Source: an uncultured Arthrobacter sp.
GTDB taxonomy: Bacteria; Actinomycetota; Actinomycetes; Actinomycetales; Micrococcaceae
DNA length: 36,674 bases
Assembly: GCF_902805515.1 (NCBI RefSeq)
Contig: NZ_CADCTE010000124.1
Location: 1 to 36,674, forward strand
Direction: 5' to 3'
The notes below the pieces were generated by a model. The model made no database searches. It saw only the letters and a list, made by a program, of their open reading frames with translations, and was not told where the DNA came from. The translations under genes and the position numbers were made by a program. This document shows, piece by piece, positions 23,216 through 32,673 of the stretch. How positions within the stretch are numbered: position 1 is the first letter of the stretch; each line of letters begins with the position of its first letter.

Positions 23216-25605
23216 AATCCCTCGCAGACCGCCCCGTGAACCCCGTCGTCGGCGTGCCCGTGGCCCACGAAAGCGCCGCGCTCCACGTCACCGGCACCGC
23301 CCTTTACACCGACGACCTCCCGATCCGGAACTCGGACGTCCTCCACGCCTGGCCGGTGCAGGCTCCGCACGCCCACGCCCGGGTCACGGCGCTGCGCACC
23401 GCACCGGCCCTGGGCGTGCCCGGGGTGGTGCGCGTCCTCACCGCCGCCGACGTGCCCGGAATCAATGACAGCGGGACCAAGCACGACGAACCGCTGTTCC
23501 CGAGCGAGGTGATGTACTACGGCCACGCCGTCTGCTGGGTGCTCGCCGAAACCCCCGAGGCCGCCCGTCTCGGTGCAGAGGCCGTCGAGGTGGACTACGA
23601 GCCGCTCCCGTCGATCGTGACGCTGGCCGACGCCATCGAGAACCAAAGCTTTCAGGGGGACCAGCCGACCGTGGCCCGGGGCGACGCCGGTGCCGCCCTG
23701 GCCGCGGCGGCCCACCGCTTTCGAGGGGAGGTGAAAATCGGCGGGCAGGAACACTTCTACCTTGAGACCCATGCCTCCTTCGTCTATGTCGACGAGAGCG
23801 GGCAGGTGTTCGTCCACAGCAGCACCCAGCACCCCACGGAGACCCAGGAAATCGTCGCCCACGTGCTCGGCCTCACCAGCTCCCAGGTGACGGTGCAGTG
23901 CCTGCGCATGGGCGGCGCTTTCGGCGGCAAGGAGATGCAGCCCCACGGCTTCGCCGCCGTCGCGGCCCTGGGGGCGACGCTCACCGGGCGGCCCGTGCGG
24001 GTGCGCCTGAACCGCACCCAGGACATCACCCTCACCGGCAAGCGCCACCCGTTCGCCGCCAGCTGGGAGGCAGGGTTCGACGACGACGGCAAGCTCGTGG
24101 CGCTCCGGGCCACACTGACCAGCGACGGCGGGTGGAGCCTCGATCTCTCCCAGCCCGTGCTGGCCCGCGCGCTGTGCCATATCGACAACGCCTACTGGAT
24201 CCCGAATATCGAGGTGCTCGGCCGGATCGCGAAGACGCACAAGACCTCGCAGACGGCCTTCCGCGGGTTCGGCGGCCCGCAGGGGATGTTCGTCATCGAG
24301 GAGGTGCTGGGCCGCTGCGCGCCGTTGCTGGGGCTTGAGCCCTCCGAGCTGCGCCGACGGAACTTCTACACCCCCGGCCAGAGCACCCCATACGGGCAGC
24401 CGGTCCGGCACGCCGAGCGGCTGCACGCCGTCTGGGAGCAGCTGCTGGGCCGCGCCGACGTCGAGCGCCGCCGCACCGAAATCGCCGACTTCAACGCCAC
24501 CCACCGCCACCTCCGCCGCGCCCTGGGCATCACGCCCGTGAAGTTCGGCATCTCCTTCAACCTCACCGCCTTCAACCAGGCCGGGGCCCTGGTGCACGTG
24601 TACAAGGACGGGTCCGTGCTGATCAACCACGGTGGCACGGAGATGGGCCAGGGCCTTCACACCAAGATGCGCCAGGTCGCCGCGACCGCGCTCGGCGTTC
24701 CGCTCTCCAGCATCCGGTTGGCGCCGACGCGCACCGACAAGGTTCCCAACACCTCGGCCACGGCTGCGAGTTCCGGGGCGGACCTCAATGGAGCGGCAAT
24801 CCGCAACGCCTGCGACCAGATCCGGGACCGGCTCGCCGAGGTGGCGGCCCGGAAGCTCAACATCCATCCCGACGACGTCCGGTTCGACGACGGCATCGTC
24901 ACCGGGATCGGCTTCTCCGACGACGGGATCCCCTTCGCCGAACTGGTGAATGACGCCTACTTCCAGCGGATCTCCCTCTGGGCCGCCGGCTACTACCGCA
25001 CCCCGGGGCTGCACTGGGACGCCGCCCGCATGCAGGGCGAGCCGTTCAAGTACTTCACCTACGCCGCGGCGGTGTCGGAGGTCGAGGTCGACGGCTTCAC
25101 CGGCGCGTACCGCCTGCTGCGCGCCGACATCGTGCACGACGTCGGGGACAGCCTCTCGCCGCTGATCGACGTCGGGCAGATCGAGGGCGGGTTCGTGCAG
25201 GGCGCCGGGTGGCTCACGCTGGAGGAGCTGCGCTGGGATGTCTCCGACGGGCAGCGCCGCGGGCGCCTCGACACCCAGTCCGCAAGCACCTACAAGCTGC
25301 CGAGCTTCTCCGAGATGCCCGAGGATTTTCGCGTCCACCTCTTCGAGCGGGCCACCGAGAGCGGTGTCATCTACGGGTCGAAGGCGGTGGGGGAGCCGCC
25401 GCTGATGCTCGCGCTCAGCGTGCGGGAGGCGCTGCGCCAGGCGGCCGCGGCCTTCGGTCCCGGCGGGCGCAGCGTCGAACTTGCCAGCCCCGCCACCCCT
25501 GAGGCCGTCTACTGGGCCCTCGACCGGGCCCGCACCGCGGCCCGGGAGGCAGCGAAGCCGGCCGGAAGGGATGCGTCCGTTCCCGCTCCGGTGAGAGCGC
25601 AGTGA
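23212..25605 (+). CDS. xdhB: Xanthine dehydrogenase molybdopterin-binding subunit
   Basis: A 797-residue molybdopterin cofactor subunit. Motifs in order: GTALYTDD near the start, MGGAFGGKEMQ (the usual GGGFGGKE with one Ala), the RGFGGPQGM block that contacts the cofactor, GGTEMGQGLHTK, and the catalytic-Glu region GSKAVGEPPLMLA near the C-terminus. It starts with GTG at 23212, with GGAGGTGA just upstream, and overlaps the xdhA stop (GTGA). The open frame extends far upstream, but that part is xdhA read in the wrong frame. It ends one base before xdhC. Confidence 0.95.
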   Translation: MKSLADRPVNPVVGVPVAHESAALHVTGTALYTDDLPIRNSDVLHAWPVQAPHAHARVTALRTAPALGVPGVVRVLTAADVPGINDSGTKHDEPLFPSEVMYYGHAVCWVLAETPEAARLGAEAVEVDYEPLPSIVTLADAIENQSFQGDQPTVARGDAGAALAAAAHRFRGEVKIGGQEHFYLETHASFVYVDESGQVFVHSSTQHPTETQEIVAHVLGLTSSQVTVQCLRMGGAFGGKEMQPHGFAAVAALGATLTGRPVRVRLNRTQDITLTGKRHPFAASWEAGFDDDGKLVALRATLTSDGGWSLDLSQPVLARALCHIDNAYWIPNIEVLGRIAKTHKTSQTAFRGFGGPQGMFVIEEVLGRCAPLLGLEPSELRRRNFYTPGQSTPYGQPVRHAERLHAVWEQLLGRADVERRRTEIADFNATHRHLRRALGITPVKFGISFNLTAFNQAGALVHVYKDGSVLINHGGTEMGQGLHTKMRQVAATALGVPLSSIRLAPTRTDKVPNTSATAASSGADLNGAAIRNACDQIRDRLAEVAARKLNIHPDDVRFDDGIVTGIGFSDDGIPFAELVNDAYFQRISLWAAGYYRTPGLHWDAARMQGEPFKYFTYAAAVSEVEVDGFTGAYRLLRADIVHDVGDSLSPLIDVGQIEGGFVQGAGWLTLEELRWDVSDGQRRGRLDTQSASTYKLPSFSEMPEDFRVHLFERATESGVIYGSKAVGEPPLMLALSVREALRQAAAAFGPGGRSVELASPATPEAVYWALDRARTAAREAAKPAGRDASVPAPVRAQ

Positions 25606-25606
25606 C

Positions 25607-26515
25607 ATGGACTGGCTGAGCGCCCTCCAAGGCCTCCGCGCGGAACGTTCACCCGGCGTCCTCGCCACGGTGACCGAGGTGCGCGGCCACGCGCCCCGGG
25701 ACGCCGGAGCGAAGATGGTCGTGGGGACCGGGGCGACCTGGGACAGCATCGGCGGAGGCAACCTCGAGGCGAGCGTCATCGAGCGGGCCCGTGCGATGCT
25801 CGCCGCCGGCACCGGGGTCCCCGAAACCCTCGAGTTCTCCCTCAACGAGCACGCGGCGACCCGGCACGGGCGGCAGTGCTGCGGCGGGGTGGTCCGGGTC
25901 CTCCTCGAACCCTTCCTTGCCCGGCCGACGGTCGCCGTGTTCGGGGTAGGCCATGTCGGGTACGAGCTGGCCCGGATCCTTTCGCGGCTGCCCCTCACCC
26001 TGCACCTCATCGACAGCAGGGCCGACCAGATGGACCCAGAACGGCTCGCGGCCGTCACCGCCGGTACCGCCGACGTCCGGCTCGTTGCCAGCCCCGTGCC
26101 CGACACCGTGCTGGGAACCCTGCCGTGCGGCGCGCACGTGCTCATTCTGACCCATGACCACGCCGAGGACTTCCTGCTGTGCGACGCGGCGCTGCGCCGC
26201 GGTGACCTTGGCAGCGTGGGACTAATCGGTTCGCGGGCGAAGTGGTCCCGGTTCCGCCAGCGCCTGCGCGCCGAAGGACACAGCGACGCCGCCATCGACA
26301 CGATCACCTGCCCCATCGGCCTGCCGGGGCTGGCGGGCAAGGCCCCGGCCGTCATCGCCATCAGCGTTGCCGCCGAGCTGCTGACGACCCTCGGGCTCGG
26401 GGCGGACGTTCCCGGAGTGCCGGGGGCGATGCGGGCTGAGTTGCCCGCTCAGCTGCCTGTTCAACCGCTCGCTCAACCGCTCAGCCAGACGGTTCCCGGC
26501 CCACGCCAGGAGTAG
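25607..26515 (+). CDS. xdhC: Xanthine dehydrogenase maturation factor XdhC
   Basis: A 302-residue XdhC/CoxI-type protein that binds molybdenum cofactor and helps its sulfuration and insertion into xanthine dehydrogenase. The N-terminal half has GNLEASVIERAR and RHGRQCCGGVV, in which the Cys pair is conserved for cofactor binding. The C-terminal half has the Rossmann motif VFGVGHVGYELA and the GLIGSRAKW segment. The last 30 residues are a low-complexity tail with repeated QPL/QLP units. It follows xdhB by one base. It converges with the guanine deaminase gene after a 22-bp gap without a visible terminator. Confidence 0.93.
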   Translation: MDWLSALQGLRAERSPGVLATVTEVRGHAPRDAGAKMVVGTGATWDSIGGGNLEASVIERARAMLAAGTGVPETLEFSLNEHAATRHGRQCCGGVVRVLLEPFLARPTVAVFGVGHVGYELARILSRLPLTLHLIDSRADQMDPERLAAVTAGTADVRLVASPVPDTVLGTLPCGAHVLILTHDHAEDFLLCDAALRRGDLGSVGLIGSRAKWSRFRQRLRAEGHSDAAIDTITCPIGLPGLAGKAPAVIAISVAAELLTTLGLGADVPGVPGAMRAELPAQLPVQPLAQPLSQTVPGPRQE

Positions 26516-26537
26516 CCGATCGGCAAGCTGGAAACCC

Positions 26538-27032
26538 TCAGTAGTCGATGTGGTCGGTCCGGGCGGCCCAGGCGTCGAACGGGGCGGTCGGGCCGGGCCC
26601 GGGGGAGGACGGAAGGCGGAGCTGGCGCGTCGGCATCGACCGTTCCTCAAGGGGAGTCGAGAAGTAGTCGTAGAACACGGCGTCGTCGAAACCGGCACGG
26701 GCCGCGTCGTTGCGGTCCGCGGCATAGACAACGCGGTCAACGTGGGCCCACAGCGCACTGGCCAGGCACATGGGGCAGGGCTCGCAGCTTGAGTACAGCA
26801 CGCTCCCGGCGAGACTGAAGGAGGCGATTGAGGTGCACGCGGTGCGGATGGCCACCACCTCCGCGTGCGCCGTCGGGTCGTTGGTCGCTGTGACCCGGTT
26901 GACGCCCGGAAAGACGCTGCCGTCCGGGGTGAGGATTACGGCGCCGAACGGTCCGCCGTCGTTTGAGACATTGGTGACGGCGAGGGAGATCGCCTCGCGC
27001 AGGTACTGTTCATCCGGAGTTGCGGTGCTCAT
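26538..27032 (-). CDS. guaD: Guanine deaminase (CDA-fold, GuaD-like)
   Basis: A 164-residue zinc deaminase of the cytidine-deaminase fold. Zinc and catalytic residues are HAE (His56, Glu58) and PCPMC (Cys86, Cys89). NDPTAHAEV and the C-terminal AGFDDAVFYDYF segment match bacterial GuaD rather than tRNA adenosine deaminases, and its location in a purine cluster agrees. It converts guanine to xanthine, the substrate of the neighbouring xanthine dehydrogenase. The ATG at 27032 is preceded by GGGAGG. It is divergent from the malate synthase operon across a 321-bp gap. A general nucleoside deaminase is the alternative. Confidence 0.88.
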   Translation of the reverse strand: MSTATPDEQYLREAISLAVTNVSNDGGPFGAVILTPDGSVFPGVNRVTATNDPTAHAEVVAIRTACTSIASFSLAGSVLYSSCEPCPMCLASALWAHVDRVVYAADRNDAARAGFDDAVFYDYFSTPLEERSMPTRQLRLPSSPGPGPTAPFDAWAARTDHIDY

Positions 27033-27095
27033 GGGAGCCTCCCAAGCGATGGCAGCACACCCTCCGCGCCACCGGTAGGGAACGGAACAGGCGGC

Positions 27096-27124
27096 TTGGA
27101 CAGACGGCTGCGGGTTGGTAATGC
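27096..27124 (+). promoter_or_regulatory. Possible promoter in the guaD-aceB gap (distal)
   Basis: TTGGAC (27096-27101), 17 bp, TAATGC (27119-27124). It would give a leader of about 225 nt before malate synthase. Confidence 0.3.
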
Positions 27125-27223
27125 AGGTCCACCTGGTGGGCAGCGGCCCCGGAAAGGGCTGCCCGCCGTTGGCTTCGCCCTCGAACTGTAACACCGCAGC
27201 GGGGATCCAGCGCTTTCGAATGC

Positions 27224-27252
27224 TTGTGCTTCATCTGCGCAGACAATAACGT
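27224..27252 (+). promoter_or_regulatory. Possible promoter of the aceB operon (proximal)
   Basis: TTGTGC (27224-27229), 17 bp, TAACGT (27247-27252). Between the boxes lies the perfect palindrome TCTGCGCAGA (27234-27243), a possible operator. GTCCGTACT begins at 27251. The remainder of the 321-bp gap 27033-27353 shows no gene. Confidence 0.4.
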
Positions 27253-27353
27253 CCGTACTACGAATGTCAGGGCGTGCTCGGGTGCCGTTTCGGCGGCGGT
27301 CCGGCGGCAGCGGCCTTCACCAGCGGGACTCGATCTTCCGAGGAGAGCACAGC

Positions 27354-28952
27354 ATGGCCATTGAACTGACCGACCCCTCGCCCGCCGAAGGCGCCGACAT
27401 CATCCTGAGCCCCGAGGCCCTTTCCTTCGTTGAGCAGCTTCACCAGCGCTTCCGGGGTCAGCGCGACGAACGACTCGCCGCCCGCGCCGCCCGCCGCGCC
27501 GAGGTTGCCGCCACGGGCCGCCTCGACTTTCTCCCCGAAACCCGCGGGGTGCGCGACGGCGAGTGGAAGGTGGCGCCCGCGCCGGCGGACCTGCGGAACC
27601 GCCGCGTGGAGATGACCGGGCCGGCGTCGCCCGTAAAGATGGCCATCAACGCGCTCAACTCCGGCGCGCAGGTCTGGCTGGCGGACCTCGAGGATGCCAG
27701 CGCACCGACCTGGCACAACGTCATCGACTCGCAGCTGAACCTCTACCGGGCGGCCCGCGGACGGCTCGATTACACCTCGCCCGAGGGCAAGGACTACTCG
27801 CTGAGGCAGGACGTGCCCCTCGCCGTGGTGGTCACCCGGCCGCGCGGCTGGCACCTGAGCGAGAAGAACGTGCTTATCGACGGCGAGCCGGCCATCGGTG
27901 CGCTTGTCGATTTCGGCCTTCACTTCTTCGCCAATGCGAAGCAGCTCCTGAATTCGGGCAGCGGCCCCTACTACTACCTGCCGAAGCTCGAAAGCCACCT
28001 CGAGGCCCGGCTCTGGAATGACATTTTCGTTTTCGCCCAGGACTACGTTGGAGTGCCGCAGGGGTCGGTGCGGGCGACCGTGCTGATCGAAACGATTCCG
28101 GCGGCCTTCGAAATGGAGGAAATCCTCTTCGAGCTCCGCGACCACGCCTCGGGGCTCAACGCCGGGCGGTGGGACTACCTTTTCAGCATCATCAAGTACT
28201 TCCGCGACGCCGGGCCGAGCTACCTGCTGCCGGACCGCGCCAGCATCTCCATGACCGCACCCTTCATGCGCGCGTACACGGAACTGCTCGTGAAGACCTG
28301 CCACCGCAGGGGTGCGTTCGCCATGGGCGGGATGGCCGCGGTCATTCCGAACCGGCGGGAGCCCGCCGTCACCGAGGAGGCCTTCGCGAAGGTGCGCGCC
28401 GACAAGACCCGCGAGGCCGACGACGGGTTTGACGGGTCCTGGGTGGCCCACCCCGACCTGGTTCCGGTCTGCCGGGAGGTGTTCGACGCGGTGCTGGGGG
28501 ACCGGCCGAACCAGCTCGATCGGCAGCGCGAGGAGGTGAGCGTCACCGCCTCGGACCTGCTCGACATCCCGTCGGCAGGCGGAGCCGTGACCGAGGCGGG
28601 GCTGCGGCTGAATCTCTATGTCGCCGTCGCCTACGTCGCCGTGTGGCTCTCGGGCAACGGCGCCGTGGCGATCCACAACCTGATGGAGGATGCCGCGACG
28701 GCGGAAATCTCCCGGTCCCAGGTGTGGCAGCAGCTCCGCAATCAGGTGGTCCTCTCCGACACCGGCAACAAAGTCACTCCAGAACTGGTCAAGGCCCTGC
28801 TCGACGAGGAGGTCGACCGGCTCCGGTCCGAGGTCGACGCCGAAACCTTTGCCCGCTACTACGAGCCGGCCCGGGCGTTGATCGCCGAGATCTGCCTGTC
28901 GGAGGAGTACACGGACTTCCTCACCCTGCCGGCCTACGAGCTGGTCCGCTGA
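27354..28952 (+). CDS. aceB: Malate synthase A
   Basis: A 532-residue malate synthase A (E. coli AceB has 533), condensing glyoxylate with acetyl-CoA to malate. Diagnostic blocks are LEDASAPTWHN, PRGWHLSEKNV, IETIPAAFEMEEIL, the signature RDHASGLNAGRWDYLFS and GSWVAHPDLV. The ATG at 27354 follows GAGGAGAG. Its position at the head of an operon with allE and allB shows that it serves glyoxylate released from ureidoglycolate rather than the glyoxylate shunt; no isocitrate lyase is present. The stop overlaps the next start (TGATG). Confidence 0.95.
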   Translation: MAIELTDPSPAEGADIILSPEALSFVEQLHQRFRGQRDERLAARAARRAEVAATGRLDFLPETRGVRDGEWKVAPAPADLRNRRVEMTGPASPVKMAINALNSGAQVWLADLEDASAPTWHNVIDSQLNLYRAARGRLDYTSPEGKDYSLRQDVPLAVVVTRPRGWHLSEKNVLIDGEPAIGALVDFGLHFFANAKQLLNSGSGPYYYLPKLESHLEARLWNDIFVFAQDYVGVPQGSVRATVLIETIPAAFEMEEILFELRDHASGLNAGRWDYLFSIIKYFRDAGPSYLLPDRASISMTAPFMRAYTELLVKTCHRRGAFAMGGMAAVIPNRREPAVTEEAFAKVRADKTREADDGFDGSWVAHPDLVPVCREVFDAVLGDRPNQLDRQREEVSVTASDLLDIPSAGGAVTEAGLRLNLYVAVAYVAVWLSGNGAVAIHNLMEDAATAEISRSQVWQQLRNQVVLSDTGNKVTPELVKALLDEEVDRLRSEVDAETFARYYEPARALIAEICLSEEYTDFLTLPAYELVR

Positions 28953-30349
28953 TGCCCGCCGAGGCTGTCCTCGGCGCCGCCGACTACGCCCTGGTCGACG
29001 CGAAGCTGTCCGACACCGACCGGCTGCTGCGGCGCAGCTACCCCGGCGACGACGGCAGCCGGCAGCCCGTCCACACCGTGTACGTCCCGGCGGACCGGAT
29101 TGAACCGGCGCTGGCGGGCCGGTGGGGCGGAGAGGCGCTCGCCGCCGTCGAAGCCTCCGGCGGGATGGAGGCACTGTGCAGGACGGTGGGCCTCCCCGGG
29201 AACCTCGTCGCACCCATCGCCGCCAAGGTCGAGGCGAAACTGCTCCGGGAACCCATCGAGGACCTCCGCCTCGACTTCGAGGACGGCTACGGCGGTCGGA
29301 GCGACGACGAGGAGGATGCGGCGGCGCTCGACGCGGCGGAACTCTTCGCCCGCGCCGTCGACGGGGGAACCGCTCCGCCGTTCGCCGGCATCCGCTTCAA
29401 GTCATTCGAGGAGCCCACCCGGGCCCGGGGCATCCGCACCCTCGACCTCTTCCTCTCCCGGTTGCTGCGCCAAGGGAATCTGCCCGCCGGGCTCACCCTG
29501 ACCCTCCCGAAGGTCAGCACCGTGGCGCAGGTGGAGGCGATGGCCTACGTGTGCGGACGCCTCGAGAAGTCCCACGGCCTGGAACCGGGCAGACTGCGCT
29601 TCGAGGTGCAGGTGGAAACCCCCCAGCTGATCCTGGGCGCCGACGGCACGGCTCCGGTGGCGCGGCTGCTGCATGCGGGCTCGGGGAGGGTCTCCGGACT
29701 CCATTACGGAACGTATGACTACAGCGCCTCCCTGGAGATCCCCGCCGGGAACCAGGCGATGGATCACCCGGCCGCGGACTACGCCAAGGCCGTGATGCAG
29801 GTGGCCGCCGCTGGAACCGGCGTGCGCCTCTCCGACGGTTCGACGAACATCCTGCCCGTGGGCTCCGCCGAGAACACCGCCGCGGCCTGGGTGCTTCATG
29901 CGCGTCTGGTCCGCCGCTCACTGGAGCGGGGCTACTACCAGGGCTGGGACCTGCACCCCGCCCAGCTTCCCACCCGGTTCATCGCCACCTACTCCTTCTA
30001 CCTGTCGGGCTTCGATGCGGCGGCGTCCCGGCTGCGCAACTATGTGCACCGGAGCGAGAGCACCGTCCTTGACGAACCGGCCACCGCCCGGGCGCTGGCG
30101 CGCTTCCTGCAGCGGGGCCTCGACTGCGGAGCGCTCGACGGGCAGGACATCGAGCAGCGGACCGGCGTCGACCCGGCCCAGCTGGCCCGGCTCGCGCATC
30201 CTCGACCGGCGCATTCTCCCCTCGCGGAGCCTCGATCCGGCGCCGCCGCGGCGTCGGGCACCACTCCCGCCTCGGGGCCGGGGACCACTCCCGCAGCGGC
30301 ACCCAGCGTCGTGTCCGACCCGAGCCGCCGACCCGAAGGACCGTCATGA
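28952..30349 (+). CDS. DUF6986-type HpcH/HpaI aldolase/CitE-like protein
   Basis: A 465-residue TIM-barrel protein of the citrate-lyase-beta/malyl-CoA-lyase-like superfamily. A YVPADRIEPAL entry is at 44-54, the metal-site-like acidic block LRLDFEDGYGG at 105-115, and FEVQVETPQLIL follows, with a second conserved Glu. The C-terminal 50 residues (416-465) are a disordered Ala/Pro/Ser/Gly tail. It starts at the TGATG overlap with aceB and ends in an ATGA overlap with allE, so it is made together with these enzymes. No function is established to my knowledge. A lyase or aldolase step around glyoxylate or ureidoglycolate is the natural hypothesis. Confidence 0.85.
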   Translation: MPAEAVLGAADYALVDAKLSDTDRLLRRSYPGDDGSRQPVHTVYVPADRIEPALAGRWGGEALAAVEASGGMEALCRTVGLPGNLVAPIAAKVEAKLLREPIEDLRLDFEDGYGGRSDDEEDAAALDAAELFARAVDGGTAPPFAGIRFKSFEEPTRARGIRTLDLFLSRLLRQGNLPAGLTLTLPKVSTVAQVEAMAYVCGRLEKSHGLEPGRLRFEVQVETPQLILGADGTAPVARLLHAGSGRVSGLHYGTYDYSASLEIPAGNQAMDHPAADYAKAVMQVAAAGTGVRLSDGSTNILPVGSAENTAAAWVLHARLVRRSLERGYYQGWDLHPAQLPTRFIATYSFYLSGFDAAASRLRNYVHRSESTVLDEPATARALARFLQRGLDCGALDGQDIEQRTGVDPAQLARLAHPRPAHSPLAEPRSGAAAASGTTPASGPGTTPAAAPSVVSDPSRRPEGPS

Positions 30350-31161
30350 CGAGCCCCGCCTACTACACGCCGCAGGCCGGCCTCCCGCCGCAGACCGACC
30401 TCCTCTCCGGGCGTGCCGTGGTGACCGAGGCGTACACGGTGATTCCCCGGGGCGTCCTGCGGGACATCGTCACCAGCGTCCTGCCCGAATGGCACGCCAC
30501 CCGCGCCTGGATCCTCAACCGCCCGGTCGCCGGCGGCGCGACGACGTTCGCCCAGTACCTGATGGAGGTCGCCCCCGGTGGAGGTTCGGATGGGCCGGAA
30601 CCCCAGCCCGAGGTCGAATCCTTTATCTTCCTGCTCGACGGAACCCTCGATGTCACCATCGGCGGCGCGGCCTCCGCCCTCGGACCGGGGGGATTCGCGT
30701 ACCTTCCGCCCGGCGAGCCGTGGACAGCCCGCAATACTGCGGCCGGCAACGCCACGTTCCAATGGATCCGCAAGCGCCACCAGCCCCTGCCCGGACATGC
30801 CCCCGCCGTCGTCGTCGGGAATGAACAGGACATCGAACCGAACGCCATGCCAGGCACCGACAACCGGTGGCGCACCACCCGCATGCTGCCGGTCGACGAC
30901 CCGGCCTACGACCTGCACGTCAATGTCGTCACCTTCGAACCGGGCGCCTCCATACCGTTCGCCGAGACCCACGTGATGGAACACGGGCTCTACATTCTCG
31001 AAGGCAAGGGGGTGTACCGGCTCAACGACGACTGGGTGGAGGTCGAGGAGGGCGACTATCTGTCCCTGCGGGCCTTCTGCCCGCAGGCCTGCTACGCCGG
31101 GGGGCCCGGAAACTTCCGCTATTTGCTCTACAAGGACGTCAACCGCCAGATCCTGCTCTGA
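30346..31161 (+). CDS. allE: (S)-ureidoglycine aminohydrolase
   Basis: A 271-residue bicupin, the size of E. coli YlbA/AllE, hydrolysing (S)-ureidoglycine to (S)-ureidoglycolate and ammonia. The manganese ligands of the C-terminal cupin are all present: Glu207, His209, His213 (ETHVMEHG) and Gln247 (CPQACY). The N-terminal cupin lacks this set, as in the family. GAAGGA precedes the ATG, which overlaps the DUF6986 stop. Its substrate is made by allantoate amidohydrolase, which is not in this window. Confidence 0.93.
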   Translation: MTSPAYYTPQAGLPPQTDLLSGRAVVTEAYTVIPRGVLRDIVTSVLPEWHATRAWILNRPVAGGATTFAQYLMEVAPGGGSDGPEPQPEVESFIFLLDGTLDVTIGGAASALGPGGFAYLPPGEPWTARNTAAGNATFQWIRKRHQPLPGHAPAVVVGNEQDIEPNAMPGTDNRWRTTRMLPVDDPAYDLHVNVVTFEPGASIPFAETHVMEHGLYILEGKGVYRLNDDWVEVEEGDYLSLRAFCPQACYAGGPGNFRYLLYKDVNRQILL

Positions 31162-31208
31162 CCATCAGGGGGACTTCAGGCAGGGGGCCGGAGGAGGGAG
31201 GGGACTTC

Positions 31209-32633
31209 ATGGCCGATCGATCCACCGTCGATCCATCCGCGGACGGCTCTCCCGCCGCCGGTTCCTCAGGCGGTTTGTCCTCCGCCCGTTCCTCCACGCA
31301 TGGCTACGACCTGGTGATCCGCGGCCGCAGGGTCCTGACCGAGGAGGGTCCCCGGGAGCTTGAGGTCGGCGTCGTCGACGGGAGGATCACGGCACTCGCG
31401 CCCTGGGGGACCGGACTCACCGGTGCGTGCACCGTGGAACTCCGCGGGGACGAAACCCTGCTGCCCGGCCTCGTCGATACCCACGTCCACGTCAACGAGC
31501 CCGGCCGCACCGAGTGGGAGGGCTTCGCCTCCGCAACACGCGCCGCGGCGGCCGGGGGCGTCACCACCATCATCGACATGCCGTTGAACAGCATCCCGCC
31601 CACGGTGAACGTGGCGGCCCTGGCGCAGAAGCGGGCAGTGGCCGCGCCCCAGGCCTTCGTCGACGTCGGCTTCTGGGGTGGAGCGGTGCCGGGGAACACC
31701 GCGGACCTGCGGGCACTCCACGAGGAGGGGGTCTTCGGCTTCAAGTGCTTCCTCCTGCATTCCGGCGTCGACGAGTTCCCGCCCCTTGAGGCGGACGAAC
31801 TCGAAAAGGACCTCGCGGAACTGGCTGGCTTCGACGCGCTGATGATCGTCCACGCCGAGGACGCCCGCACCATCGAGGAGGCACCGCGGGCCGGGGGCAG
31901 CCGGTACGACCGCTTCCTCGCCTCCCGCCCCCGGCGTGCGGAGAACCTCGCCATCGCCGCGGTGATCGAGCGGGCACGCTCCACCGGCGCCCGGGCGCAC
32001 ATCCTTCACCTCTCGTCCTCGGACGCCCTGCCGCTGATCGCCGCCGCCCGCCACGACGGCGTGCGGCTCACGGTGGAAACTTGCCCACACTACCTGACAC
32101 TGCACGCCGAAGAGATTCCGGACGGCGCCACGGCCTATAAGTGCTGCCCGCCGATCCGCGAGGACGCCAACCGGGAACTGCTGTGGAAGGGGCTCGAGGA
32201 CGGCACCATCGACTGCATCGTCACTGACCACTCCCCGAGCACCCCTGACCTGAAGGACCCCGAGCACGGCGACTTCGAGGTGGCCTGGGGTGGAGTGTCC
32301 TCCCTTCAGCTCGGCCTTCCGCTGGTCTGGACGGAGGCCCGGAAGCGGGGGATCCCGCTCGAGCGGGTGGTCGGGTGGATGGCGCAGGCGCCCGCCGCGC
32401 TCGTGGGCCTGCCGCGGAAGGGCCGGCTCGTCGTGGGCTGCGACGCGGACCTCGTGGTCTTCGCCGCGGAGGAGAGCTTCACCGTGGACGTGAACGCCCT
32501 GTACCACCGCAACCCCGTCAGCCCGTACTCGGGGAAGCGGCTGACCGGAGTCGTGCGGCGGACCTACCTCCGGGGCACGGAGGTGGACGGCGGAACTCCG
32601 CACGGTGTGCTCCTTCGGCGCGGCGGGGCCTGA
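31209..32633 (+). CDS. allB: Allantoinase
   Basis: A 474-residue cyclic amidohydrolase opening S-allantoin to allantoate. The binuclear metal site is complete: His92/His94 in [10 protein letters not shown], the carboxylated lysine Lys179 in FKCFL, His215, His267 and Asp340 (VTDHSPST). Spacing matches E. coli AllB closely. The first 30 residues are a Ser/Gly-rich extension not found in E. coli. The start at 31209 has GGAGGG upstream. It is the last gene of the aceB-DUF6986-allE-allB operon, 47 bp after allE. Confidence 0.93.
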   Translation: MADRSTVDPSADGSPAAGSSGGLSSARSSTHGYDLVIRGRRVLTEEGPRELEVGVVDGRITALAPWGTGLTGACTVELRGDETLLPGLVDTHVHVNEPGRTEWEGFASATRAAAAGGVTTIIDMPLNSIPPTVNVAALAQKRAVAAPQAFVDVGFWGGAVPGNTADLRALHEEGVFGFKCFLLHSGVDEFPPLEADELEKDLAELAGFDALMIVHAEDARTIEEAPRAGGSRYDRFLASRPRRAENLAIAAVIERARSTGARAHILHLSSSDALPLIAAARHDGVRLTVETCPHYLTLHAEEIPDGATAYKCCPPIREDANRELLWKGLEDGTIDCIVTDHSPSTPDLKDPEHGDFEVAWGGVSSLQLGLPLVWTEARKRGIPLERVVGWMAQAPAALVGLPRKGRLVVGCDADLVVFAAEESFTVDVNALYHRNPVSPYSGKRLTGVVRRTYLRGTEVDGGTPHGVLLRRGGA

Positions 32634-32641
32634 CCCGGCGA

Positions 32642-32670
32642 TAGCCGATCGAGGCACGCGGTGTCGGCTA
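32642..32670. terminator. Weak bidirectional hairpin between allB and the P-loop gene
   Basis: TAGCCGA and TCGGCTA form 7-bp arms around a 15-nt loop between the two convergent stops. No T run is seen. Confidence 0.35.
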
Positions 32671-32673
32671 CTC

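Noticed and set aside
23170..26361. A 1063-codon open frame on the minus strand opposite xdhB and xdhC
   Set aside because: It is antisense to two genes with clear motifs and has shadow-like composition (Gly/Arg/Ala/Val-rich). High-GC codon bias creates such frames.
26538..27032. tRNA adenosine deaminase (TadA)
   Set aside because: NDPTAHAEV, the GFDD-type C-terminal region and the purine-cluster context match guanine deaminase.
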